Numbered from the stretch's first letter, positions 1 through 5,835 are shown. The stretch is DNA of 6,881 bases from Haloarculaceae archaeon (GCA_028274885.1 JAQCMX010000265.1:1-6881); one strand, 5' to 3'. Numbers and translations: made by a program. Notes: a model not told the origin generated them from the sequence alone.

Positions 1-668
1 TCGTCGTGGCGGAGCGCAACACTGTGTTGGCGCACCTCGCGCATCACCTCGGAGATGCGATCTTCGGCCTCGAGTTCCTCCTCAACCGACAGATCAACAC
101 CCTCGACCTCCAGGAGAAACTTCGCCACCTCCGTCGCCTCGTACATCACATCGTCGAGTTCCTCGGCGGTAAAAAAGTCGGACATCGCTCCGTAGAGAAA
201 CGTTGCACCCGCTGTACGGACTTTCTGTTCGAACGCTGCGCGTGCCTGATTTACCGCCTGTGGGGAGTACGTGTCTGTCATGAACGGAACGAGGTGTGGC
301 AGATTCTCACCGATCTTCGTCATCTCGACCCCGGTTTCGGTCCGGAAATCGGCACAGAGGCGGGCAATCGCCCACTCTCTGGCCGTGATGTAGGTTCGTT
401 CGCGCAGGAACTCGTTGGCGCGGTCGTACGTGCCCCCATCGATCTTCTGAAACTTGTCGTACTTCCGGACATCCTCCGGGAGATCGGAGGACTCGGATGC
501 GTTCTCGTCCTGGTCTGGTGTTTTATCGGGCGGTGAGCGTTCGGGAGCGGCGGACGGTTCGTTCGGTGTATCCTTCTGTGGTTGCTCCGTTCCCGAGCCA
601 TCCCCACCCCCGGCAGGGTCAGACGTTGGGTCAGGATCGCGGCCGGCCGCCTCTGGGTCTTCGGACAT
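1..668 (-). CDS. DUF5806-like haloarchaeal protein (C-terminus beyond window)
   Basis: The minus strand is open from an ATG at 666-668 to the left edge, giving 222 codons with no stop seen, so the C-terminus is missing. Residues 1-65 are acidic and rich in Pro, Ser, Asp and Glu, which suggests a disordered N-terminal tail. Residues 66-222 form a compact, conserved-looking core with segments such as KFQKIDGGTYDR (72-83), TAREWAIARLCADF (95-108) and EATEVAKFLLEVEGVDL (177-193). I recognise this core from memory as the haloarchaeal DUF5806 family, which has no known function. No signal peptide or membrane segment is visible, so it is probably cytoplasmic. The start is supported by a T-rich box about 25 nt upstream on the same strand, which fits a leaderless mRNA. 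It is divergent from the stress protein gene. Coding is secure; the family name is likely; the function is unknown. Confidence 0.82.
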   Translation of the reverse strand, partial: MSEDPEAAGRDPDPTSDPAGGGDGSGTEQPQKDTPNEPSAAPERSPPDKTPDQDENASESSDLPEDVRKYDKFQKIDGGTYDRANEFLRERTYITAREWAIARLCADFRTETGVEMTKIGENLPHLVPFMTDTYSPQAVNQARAAFEQKVRTAGATFLYGAMSDFFTAEELDDVMYEATEVAKFLLEVEGVDLSVEEELEAEDRISEVMREVRQHSVALRHD

Positions 669-686
669 ACCAGTAGCTGTGAGCGC

Positions 687-699
687 GGAAAAAAAAAGG
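687..699 (-). promoter_or_regulatory. TATA-like promoter of the DUF5806-like gene
   Basis: An uninterrupted run of nine A on the plus strand (689-697), read as T9 on the minus strand, is centred about 25 nt upstream of the ATG at 668. That is the archaeal TATA-box distance for a transcript starting at or next to the start codon. No Shine-Dalgarno sequence is seen before this ATG. Confidence 0.55.
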
Positions 700-742
700 A
701 TTCGCCGCTGGCACCGCCCATATCACACGACCTGTCGCTGCG

Positions 743-751
743 CTTTTGTAT
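743..751 (+). promoter_or_regulatory. TATA-like promoter of the usp-GNAT pair
   Basis: CTTTTGTAT is centred about 25 nt upstream of the ATG at 772, which fits a leaderless transcript. It sits in the 103-nt gap shared with the divergent DUF5806-like gene, with about 50 nt between the two TATA-like boxes. A regulator binding between them could affect both genes. Confidence 0.5.
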
Positions 752-771
752 CCCCGCAACAAAACATAAGT

Positions 772-1134
772 ATGCATTCATTGGTCGGAATCGACGGGAG
801 CGACCTCTCGTTCAAGGCCCTCAACGAGGTGGCCGGGCGCGCCCGTGGGGCCGGCGACAGATTCACGATTGCTGTCTACAGTTCCGGTGACAGGTCACTC
901 GGGGACATCGAGGCAGACGTTCGGGATCGAATCGAGACAATCGGCGTGGACGCGTCGATCGAACGCATCGAGACGGACCCGGGGGGGGAGCTGATCGAAC
1001 TCACGGAGCGTGATGGGCACGACCGAATCGTGCTCCCCGGCGGAGAGAAAAGTCCAGTGGGGAAAATTCAGCTTGACGACACCGTCGAGTTCGTCGTTCT
1101 AAACGCTCGAACCTCGGTGACACTGGTCCGATGA
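772..1134 (+). CDS. Universal stress protein (UspA-like) domain protein
   Basis: This 120-residue protein resembles a single small Usp domain. It opens with a beta strand ending in VGIDGS (5-10), like the N-terminal ATP-contacting aspartate of UspA folds. It ends with LPGGEKSPVGKIQL (88-101) before a final strand, TSVTLVR. The usual ATP-binding loop is GxxG followed about nine residues later by G(S/T). Here the glycine-rich part is present, but the G(S/T) position reads Asp-Asp-Thr (102-104), so ATP binding is uncertain. The family's stress role is general knowledge, not shown here. The ATG at 772 was chosen because the Usp fold begins there, a TATA-like box lies 25 nt upstream, and the upstream in-frame extension is low-complexity and antisense to the neighbouring gene. 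The stop overlaps the GNAT start by 4 nt (ATGA), which suggests one transcript. Confidence 0.8.
   Translation: MHSLVGIDGSDLSFKALNEVAGRARGAGDRFTIAVYSSGDRSLGDIEADVRDRIETIGVDASIERIETDPGGELIELTERDGHDRIVLPGGEKSPVGKIQLDDTVEFVVLNARTSVTLVR
1116..1120 (+). promoter_or_regulatory. Shine-Dalgarno-like site for the GNAT gene
   Basis: GGTGA, complementary to part of the archaeal 16S rRNA 3' end, lies 10 nt before the internal ATG at 1131, inside the end of the stress protein gene. It supports translation of the second gene from a shared mRNA, unlike the leaderless first gene. Confidence 0.4.
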
Positions 1135-1646
1135 GTGACCGAACTGACCCTCTCTCCTTCCTGAGTCCGCCACGAACGGTCACGGATGCCGAAGGACGCG
1201 ACATCGAACTCCGGGAACTGGCCCCGGAGAACAAAGAGCACCTCGTCGAAATGTACCTTGCGTTCAGTCCGGAGGACAGAGCACAGGGCATCCCGCCGAT
1301 CGACGAGAAAGACACCCGCAAGTGGCTGGAACTCGTCATCGGGGAGGGGAATTTTAATATCGTCGCCTGGCACGAGGGCCGGGTGGTCGGTCACGCAATG
1401 CTCGTCGGTGACGGGGACGAGGATTACGAACTCGCAATCTTCGTTCTCCAGGCGTACCAGGGTGCCGGCATCGGGACTGAGGTTTTGCGCACGGTGCTCG
1501 GCCTCGGCCAGCAGGCTAATATCGACCGTGTCTGGCTGTCTGTCGAACGGTGGAACAGCCCGGCGATAAATCTCTACGAAAAGACCGGGTTCGAGAGAAC
1601 AAAAAACACCAACTTCGAACTCGAAATGGAGCTTGAACTCGACTAA
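1131..1646 (+). CDS. GNAT family N-acetyltransferase
   Basis: This 171-residue protein is a single GNAT domain that would transfer an acetyl group from acetyl-CoA to an amine. The acetyl-CoA pyrophosphate loop (motif A) is clear: QAYQGAGIGT at 107-116, after strand ELAIFVL (100-106). Motif B follows with WNSPAINLYEKTGF (141-154), the usual Asn and Tyr-Glu-Lys-x-Gly-Phe end of the fold. The length is normal for the family and there is no extra regulatory domain. The tail is very acidic (alternating Glu and Leu, ending in Asp), as is common in haloarchaea. The substrate cannot be read from the sequence. Coupling to a stress protein suggests, as inference only, protein or small-molecule acetylation under stress. 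The start at 1131 overlaps the upstream stop by 4 nt and has a Shine-Dalgarno-like GGTGA before it. Confidence 0.9.
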   Translation: MSDRTDPLSFLSPPRTVTDAEGRDIELRELAPENKEHLVEMYLAFSPEDRAQGIPPIDEKDTRKWLELVIGEGNFNIVAWHEGRVVGHAMLVGDGDEDYELAIFVLQAYQGAGIGTEVLRTVLGLGQQANIDRVWLSVERWNSPAINLYEKTGFERTKNTNFELEMELELD

Positions 1647-2160
1647 CGAGCGGGAAGATACGCCCGATGTGTGCCGGAAAACTCCGGTGGGATGAGTCGG
1701 GATAGACTCACACCCGGAGGACCTGCCTGGCATACTCAAGCGGACGTGCGATGCAGCCTCTCCGAACGTTCCGTCGGTGCTCCCGCTGGCTGTAACCCGT
1801 GGGGTCGAATATGCTCACGAAGTTATAGCCGTCAGTATCAACTGTGTCGGTGAGAACCCGGGTGCCCAGGGGTGTGAAACGGGGATGCTAAGACTCTCGA
1901 GGGACGTTTGTCCGACCAGACAGGTGAACGATCGCCGCTCGTTAGCCACGCTGTCGGCCAAGGGCGCCTCGTCCCCCAGTTTCTGTGCCGAGCACCGGCC
2001 GAAGGGGGCGGGGATATACGACCCTCTACGCCCTACGTGATCGATACCGACGGCATCCACGCGTTGCCGAGCCGGTGGTCTGGCGTGTTTCGATACCAGT
2101 CCTGACAGTTCGACAGGTAGAGGTCGGCGAACTCCCACGGTGGCTGCGGGAAACCGCGGT
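1647..2160 (+). other. Gene-poor region, possibly decayed coding DNA
   Basis: No ORF here on either strand gives a recognisable protein, and the frames are broken by many stops. Two things stand out. Near the left end is a hairpin cluster (1674-1719, separate entry). At 1878-2105 one plus frame stays open for 75 codons up to a TGA, with mostly G or C at third positions, but has no ATG or GTG and no family I recognise. A short stem CGGCA/TGCCG (2051-2055 with 2065-2069) and a small inverted repeat CCTG/CAGG (2101-2104 with 2114-2117) are also present. I saw no tRNA T-arm, SRP RNA or RNase P RNA signature. A gene fossil or an unrecognised non-coding RNA are both possible. Confidence 0.4.
1674..1719 (+). 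other. Two overlapping, mutually exclusive stem-loops after the GNAT gene
   Basis: The longer structure pairs CTCCGG (1682-1687) with CCGGAG (1714-1719) and TGAGTC (1693-1698) with GACTCA (1705-1710), around a six-base GGGATA loop (1699-1704). A shorter hairpin pairs CCGGA (1674-1678) with TCCGG (1683-1687). Both need the same TCCGG, so only one can form at a time. It starts 28 nt after the GNAT stop codon. It may mark the mRNA 3' end or protect it; no T-run follows, so classical intrinsic termination is not supported. Confidence 0.4.
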
Positions 2161-2168
2161 ATTCTTTA
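2161..2168 (+). promoter_or_regulatory. TATA-like promoter of the DHH phosphoesterase gene
   Basis: ATTCTTTA is centred about 26 nt upstream of the ATG at 2191, in GC-rich surroundings. The distance fits a leaderless transcript. It also argues against the in-frame upstream start at 2140, which would lie before the promoter. Confidence 0.5.
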
Positions 2169-2190
2169 CCGTCGATCCGCTCGAAGCGGT

Positions 2191-3270
2191 ATGGAAGATT
2201 GGCTTATCGACGACGACAGGCTTTCTCTCGGCCGGAAGTCCGTGCTTCCTGGCAAAGGGTTCTTTCGCCCTAACTCTCTCAATCACGATCAGGCCAGACA
2301 GGAGGCCACGGCAACGATTCGTGACGCCGACGTGGTGGTCGTGGCTGATCCCGATGCCGACGGCCTCGCGTGTACGGCCTTGATTCGGGTCGCCCGCGGG
2401 ACCGGCGCGCTGGTACCTGCCGGCCCACACAGTCTCCGACGGTCGTTGAAGTGGGTCACCGAATACGCCGATAGCGACACGACAGTGTACGTCTGCGATC
2501 TCGCACCCGACAGCCAGGACGACATCGAGCACGTAGGACCGCTCGTTGACCGGGTCGACTCGGTGACGTGGTACGACCATCATCAGTGGACGCACACCCT
2601 CGCGGAACAGGTTCGCCAGGCTGGCGTTGAACTGGTCGTCGGCGACTCGGATGAGGTCTGTACTGCAGACGTTGCTCTCTCGGAGCTGTCCTACGACTTC
2701 CCGGATCGGTTTGCGGAACTGGCGGCGGTCACGCGCGATCACGACCTCTGGATTCGCGAGGACAGTCGTTCGGACGATCTCGCCGACTACGCTCACTGGG
2801 TGGAACCCGAGGAGTACGTCGGGACGGTGTTGGAACACGGCCCGGACCTCCCACCCGAGGCCGAGGAGTTGCTCGAAAGCCGCCGCGTCCAGAAGGCGGC
2901 CCTGATAGAGAAGGCTGTCGAGCGCGCCCAGCTCAGAGAGGTCGGTCCCTGGACTGTGGGGGTCACGTACGGCAGATGTTCACAGAACGAGGTGGCCGAG
3001 GCGCTGCGCGAACAGGGGGCCGACGCAGCCGTGATCGTCAAACCCGCCGGGTCGGCGTCGATTCGAGGTACCGAAAAGTTCAAGCAGTGCCACGAGGTCG
3101 CCGCGCAGGTAAACGGTGGCGGCCACCCCAAAGCCGCGGGTTGCAAGCCCGACGTCTACGACGACATGCTCGACTACGCACACCACTGGACGACCCACGG
3201 CGCGGTTGCCAAACAGGCCATCCTGAGTGCCTTCCACCGGCTTGCTGACCGAAGGGATCCCGAAGCGTAG
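2191..3270 (+). CDS. DHH/DHHA1 family phosphoesterase (RecJ/NrnA-like)
   Basis: This 359-residue cytoplasmic protein has the full DHH set of metal-binding motifs. These are ADPDADG (52-58), CDL (102-104), the signature YDHHQW (128-133) and TRDHDLW (181-187). After a helical linker (about 225-250), the C-terminal DHHA1 substrate-binding domain carries NGGGHPKAAGC (308-318). Members hydrolyse phosphodiester bonds with Mn2+, as nanoRNases, 5' exonucleases or cyclic-dinucleotide phosphodiesterases. The size is like archaeal stand-alone DHH proteins, without the OB fold of bacterial RecJ. Haloarchaeal homologues, as I recall them, also begin near MED and end after the DHHA1 domain, which supports the ATG at 2191. 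An upstream in-frame start at 2140 would add 17 residues unlike the family. All catalytic residues are intact. The exact substrate (short RNA, ssDNA or cyclic dinucleotide) cannot be told from the sequence. Confidence 0.93.
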   Translation: MEDWLIDDDRLSLGRKSVLPGKGFFRPNSLNHDQARQEATATIRDADVVVVADPDADGLACTALIRVARGTGALVPAGPHSLRRSLKWVTEYADSDTTVYVCDLAPDSQDDIEHVGPLVDRVDSVTWYDHHQWTHTLAEQVRQAGVELVVGDSDEVCTADVALSELSYDFPDRFAELAAVTRDHDLWIREDSRSDDLADYAHWVEPEEYVGTVLEHGPDLPPEAEELLESRRVQKAALIEKAVERAQLREVGPWTVGVTYGRCSQNEVAEALREQGADAAVIVKPAGSASIRGTEKFKQCHEVAAQVNGGGHPKAAGCKPDVYDDMLDYAHHWTTHGAVAKQAILSAFHRLADRRDPEA

Positions 3271-3315
3271 GTACCATCGGAAGAGCCATACACGGGTGGA
3301 TAAAAGACGGGTCGC

Positions 3316-3627
3316 ATGTCGAACTCCCCTCCGTTCGTCGACCGGGAATCGAACGACCCGAACGTGCGATAGATCGCCTCGGAGGCGGTCCCCGTTATCT
3401 CGTTGTCCTGTTTGGCTCCCTGGCGGCGGTCCCCGTTATCTCGTTGTCCTGTTTGGCTCCCTGGCGGCGGTCCCCGGGTCTCCGCGGTGGTCCCGCTCGG
3501 CTCGCCGTTGCAGTTGGCTCTCGTACCCGTGGCGCAGTTCACTCTCGCCGTCGGTGTTGGCATCATCCTGGTGGACATCGTCGTGCGGGGCATGCAGTTT
3601 GCTGGTGTCGGGGTGAACGACGGGTGA
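3316..3627 (+). pseudogene. Broken gene for a small membrane protein (unrecognised family)
   Basis: An ATG at 3316 starts a haloarchaeal-looking N-terminus (MSNSPPFVDRESNDPNVR) that hits TAG at 3370. Reading moves to another frame just before that stop and continues as IDRLGGGPRYLVVLFGSLAA (about 3369-3428), a likely membrane helix. A 41-bp duplication then changes frame again. From about 3474 a third frame gives a hydrophobic C-terminal part, including LQLALVPVAQF, GVGIILVDIVV and GMQFAGVGVNDG, ending in TGA at 3625-3627. Joined together this would be a protein of roughly 90-95 residues with two or so membrane segments. Third positions of the last part are G/C-rich, as in real genes. I do not recognise the family. 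Two indels plus the duplication argue for a pseudogene; sequencing error in the repeat is the main alternative. Confidence 0.6.
3384..3476 (+). repeat. Perfect 41-bp tandem duplication (2.27 copies)
   Basis: The unit at 3384-3424 is repeated without mismatch at 3425-3465. An 11-base partial third copy (GGCGGTCCCCG) follows at 3466-3476. Each unit begins with GGCGGT and ends with TGGC, so GGCGGC lies at each junction, which is typical microhomology for replication slippage. Since 41 is not a multiple of 3, each added or lost copy shifts the reading frame of the small membrane gene that contains it. Confidence 0.95.
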
Positions 3628-3674
3628 GGTGTGTGAACTCGGTGGCCAGGCCAGGGGACGCGTCCGTGTCGAAA

Positions 3675-3684
3675 GGCAATTGCC
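3675..3684 (+). promoter_or_regulatory. Palindrome in the hisG promoter zone
   Basis: GGCAATTGCC is a perfect 10-bp palindrome centred about 28 nt before the hisG ATG. Its AATT core is the only AT-rich patch at the TATA-box distance, so it may be a weak TATA element, an operator, or both. No Shine-Dalgarno sequence precedes hisG, which suits leaderless translation. Confidence 0.35.
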
Positions 3685-3707
3685 CTCCCATCGTGAACGG
3701 TCGGTAT

Positions 3708-4553
3708 ATGCGTATTGCCGTGCCCAACAAGGGCCGCCTGCACGACCCGACGATCGACCTGCTCGAACGGGCGGGGTTACACATCGTCAACGGCGCCGAT
3801 CGCAAACTTTACGCCGACACTGTCGACCCCGAGGTAACCGTCCTGTTCGCACGGACCTCCGACATTCCGGAGTACGTCGCGGACGGGGCGGCCGATCTTG
3901 GCATTACAGGTCACGATCAGATCTGCGAGTCCGGGACTAACCTGGTTGAACTGCTGGATCTTGGGTACGGGGCTTGCCGGATCGTCCTCGCCGCCCCTGA
4001 AGCGAGCGATATCACCACGACCGCCGATTTTACCGGCGGTTCCGTTGCAACCGAGTTTCCGCGCATCACCCGCCAGTACTTCGAGGAGGCGGGCGTCGAC
4101 GTGGATGTCGTCGAGGTCTCGGGCGCTACCGAACTCACACCCCACGTGGATATCGCCGACGGGATTGTCGATATAACCTCGACAGGGACGACCCTGCGGA
4201 TGAACCGCCTCGCCGAGATCGACGAGGTACTCTCCTCGTCGGTTAGACTGTATGCCAGCGAGGACGCAGCGGACGATCCAAAGGTCGAGCAGGTAACGAC
4301 CGCACTCCGGTCAGTGATGGCCGCCGAGGACAAACGCTATCTGATGATGAACGTCCCAGAAGACCGGCTCGACCCGGTCAAAGACGTGATCCCCGGAATG
4401 GGTGGCCCGACCGTGATGGACATCGCGGGCAACGAGCAGGTGGCCGTCCACGCCGTCGTCGCCGAGGACCGCGTGTTCGAGACGATTTCCGATCTCAAGG
4501 AACACGGGGCCAACGACATCCTCGTGACCGAAATCGAACGGCTCGTGGAGTGA
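3708..4553 (+). CDS. hisG: ATP phosphoribosyltransferase (long form, HisG)
   Basis: HisG catalyses the first step of histidine biosynthesis, joining ATP and PRPP to give phosphoribosyl-ATP. The 281-residue protein starts with MRIAVPNKGRLHD, the typical HisG N-terminus. It carries the family signature and PRPP-binding loop SGATELTPHVDIADGIVDIT (138-157), followed by STGTTLRMN (158-166). Residues from about 205 to 281 form the extra C-terminal regulatory domain of the long form (HisG_C), including MGGPTVMDI (231-239). In known long-form enzymes this domain binds histidine for feedback inhibition and no HisZ partner is needed. The ATG at 3708 was chosen because it matches the family start; the frame is open further upstream but reads through the broken membrane gene. 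No other his genes are adjacent, which fits the scattered his genes of haloarchaea. The gene appears intact. Confidence 0.96.
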   Translation: MRIAVPNKGRLHDPTIDLLERAGLHIVNGADRKLYADTVDPEVTVLFARTSDIPEYVADGAADLGITGHDQICESGTNLVELLDLGYGACRIVLAAPEASDITTTADFTGGSVATEFPRITRQYFEEAGVDVDVVEVSGATELTPHVDIADGIVDITSTGTTLRMNRLAEIDEVLSSSVRLYASEDAADDPKVEQVTTALRSVMAAEDKRYLMMNVPEDRLDPVKDVIPGMGGPTVMDIAGNEQVAVHAVVAEDRVFETISDLKEHGANDILVTEIERLVE

Positions 4554-4643
4554 TCACAGGGGCCCGAACGCCCTCGACACACCAGACGAGACGAGTGGGG
4601 GAGCAACCCGCGACCTCCGGAGAGGATAATAGCCACACGGTCT

Positions 4644-5239
4644 GTGCCCGGCGGGATCGTCTGTATCAATATCGGAGACGCCACCCGGACCCTGGACGGA
4701 CGGGTTCGCGTCTATCCGAACCACGCACGCGTCATCGAGGCGCTCGGACGGCAGGGGTCGAACCGTTGCCGGATATCCTCCGGCACAAACCGACAGACAG
4801 CGCCGCGAAGTTTATGAGATCAGGGATGGTCTTCCGGGCGTCTATGTCACACCGGAACACGAGTACATCCTGCCGTTTCCCAACGGCACGCGCCGGTCGT
4901 TCGAACCCCACACCGAGCGCCGCTACGTGGCGGCGTACTTCTGTGCGGAACGCAACCGCCGGTTCGTCGGCGTCTGGACCGACGTGACCGGACGACCTCC
5001 GGGACCGGGCGGCTGTGTTTCCCCTCGTGATCCTCTACCGATAGATATGACCCGATTACGGGGACGCCGTTCTGGATCCGTTCTGGGGAACCGGCGCAAC
5101 CACACCTGCGGCGATGGTCACCGGGCGCGACTCCGCTGGTATCGAGCGCAATCGAGCCTCGACCGGTTTGACGACCTCGGACTGTCGTCGGACCGAGTAC
5201 CGATTGATCGGTCTGTGTATCGGGAGAGATATGCGTCGC
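4644..5239 (+). pseudogene. Decayed DNA methyltransferase (beta-class, N4-cytosine/N6-adenine; Zim-like)
   Basis: Pieces of one protein appear in order but in different frames. At 4644-4757 are PGGIVCINIGDATRTLDG and RVYPNHARVIEALGRQG. At 4757-4828 is VEPLPDILRHKPTDSAAKFM. At 4831-4990 are YVTPEHEYILPFPNGTRRSF, ERRYVAAYFCAERNRRF and VWTDVTG. At 4991-5041 is DDLRDRAAVFPLVILYR, followed by in-frame TAG (5042) and TGA (5048). At 5054-5150 are YGDAVLDPFWGTGATTPAAM and GRDSAGIER, the C-terminal SAM-binding motif (DPFxGxG) of beta-class methylases. From memory the order and wording match haloarchaeal CTAG methylases (Zim, M.MthZI type); the CTAG specificity is inference. The N-terminal part with the catalytic (S/D)PPY motif is missing. 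At least four frame breaks and two stops make function very unlikely. One break lies in a GGGG run (4754-4757). The remnant ends against the tbp stop. Confidence 0.8.
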
Positions 5240-5800
5240 CTACTCGAGCAGACCGAGATCCTCAAGTCTGTCGACGATCTTGTCCACAGCTTCCTTGGCG
5301 TCGTCAGGCTGTTTACCGCCGGTGATGACGAGCTTTCCGGACCCGAACAGTAACGCAACGACATCCGGATCGTCGAGCCGGTAGACCAGTCCCGGAAACT
5401 GCTCGGGTTCGTACTCGATGTTCTCGAGGCCGAGTCCGATCGCGATGGCGTTCAGATTCAGATTGCGCCCGAGATCAGCCGACGTAACGATATTCTGGAC
5501 GATGATTTCGGGGTCGTCCTCGACCTGAATGTTCAGGTCACGGAGTTTATCAAAGACGATACGAAGACTCTGGTGGACATCGTCGGTACTCTTTGCACCT
5601 GTACAGACGATTTTGCCCGACCGGAAAATGAGCGCGGCGGACTTTGGCTCCTGGGTCCGATAGACCAGACCGGGGAACTGCTCGGGATCGTAATCGGCAC
5701 CTTCGAGATCCATCGCCACACTCTGAAGGTCAAGTTCCTGTCCGATTCCAGTCGAGGCGACGACGTTTTCGATATTGATCGTTTCCTTTGGATCGACCAT
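5240..5800 (-). CDS. tbp: TATA-box-binding protein (TBP)
   Basis: This 186-residue protein is a complete archaeal TBP, the general transcription factor that binds and bends the TATA box and recruits TFB and RNA polymerase. It is built of two direct repeats forming the saddle: about residues 10-93 and 100-184. The repeat hallmark EQFPGLVYR occurs twice (40-48 and 133-141), each followed by a strand of the type ALIFRSGKIVCTGAK or ALLFGSGKLVITGGK. Length is standard. The protein is very acidic, as in haloarchaea, with a short Glu-ending tail. The ATG at 5798-5800 begins MVDPKETINIENVV, the usual start; another ATG seven bases upstream is out of frame. Haloarchaea often have several TBP paralogues, and I cannot tell which this is. 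It faces the methylase remnant tail to tail and is divergent from the tRNA methyltransferase gene. Confidence 0.97.
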   Translation of the reverse strand: MVDPKETINIENVVASTGIGQELDLQSVAMDLEGADYDPEQFPGLVYRTQEPKSAALIFRSGKIVCTGAKSTDDVHQSLRIVFDKLRDLNIQVEDDPEIIVQNIVTSADLGRNLNLNAIAIGLGLENIEYEPEQFPGLVYRLDDPDVVALLFGSGKLVITGGKQPDDAKEAVDKIVDRLEDLGLLE

Positions 5801-5806
5801 GTCTCA

Positions 5807-5835
5807 TTTTAAAACTCGTATTTAACCTTTATAAA
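5807..5835 (-). promoter_or_regulatory. tbp: tbp promoter with TATA box and extra AT-rich palindrome
   Basis: TTTATAAA (5828-5835), a perfect palindrome, is centred about 31 nt upstream of the tbp ATG. It predicts a transcript start only a few bases before the codon. Between them lies TTTTAAAA (5807-5814), another perfect palindrome that would overlap the transcript start. Both could in principle bind TBP, so self-regulation is conceivable but not shown. Confidence 0.6.

Noticed and set aside
320..781. Minus-strand ORF of 153 codons overlapping the DUF5806-like gene
   Set aside because: Its composition (many Arg, Ser, Pro, Thr) is that of an out-of-frame shadow. The frame next to it on the same strand gives the conserved protein with a promoter at the right distance.
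1068..1739. Minus-strand ORF of 223 codons opposite the GNAT gene
   Set aside because: It is antisense to a clear GNAT domain with intact motifs, and its translation resembles no protein family I know.
1790..1960. Possible tRNA, SRP RNA or RNase P RNA in the gene-poor region
   Set aside because: GGGTCGAAT near 1804 recalls a T-arm but has no acceptor or anticodon stem around it. No conserved SRP helix 8 or RNase P core motif was found on either strand.
2140..2190. In-frame upstream start extending the DHH protein by 17 residues
   Set aside because: The added residues do not look like the family, and the TATA-like box lies inside this extension at the correct distance from the ATG at 2191.
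2026..2838. Minus-strand ORF of 270 codons opposite the DHH gene
   Set aside because: It lies over the catalytic part of the phosphoesterase. Long antisense ORFs are common in GC-rich haloarchaeal genes.
3384..3476. 41-bp direct repeats as a CRISPR array
   Set aside because: The copies are adjacent with no spacers and there are only two complete units, so this is a tandem duplication.
4554..4643. Remaining N-terminal part of the methylase, or a terminator, right after hisG
   Set aside because: No SPPY/DPPY motif or matching segment can be read in any frame, and the GGGGC/GCCC pairing there is short with no T-run.
4927..5325. Plus-strand ORF of 132 codons running into the tbp gene as a separate protein
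   Set aside because: Its first part is one segment of the methylase remnant; the rest is out-of-frame Arg-rich translation and antisense to tbp.
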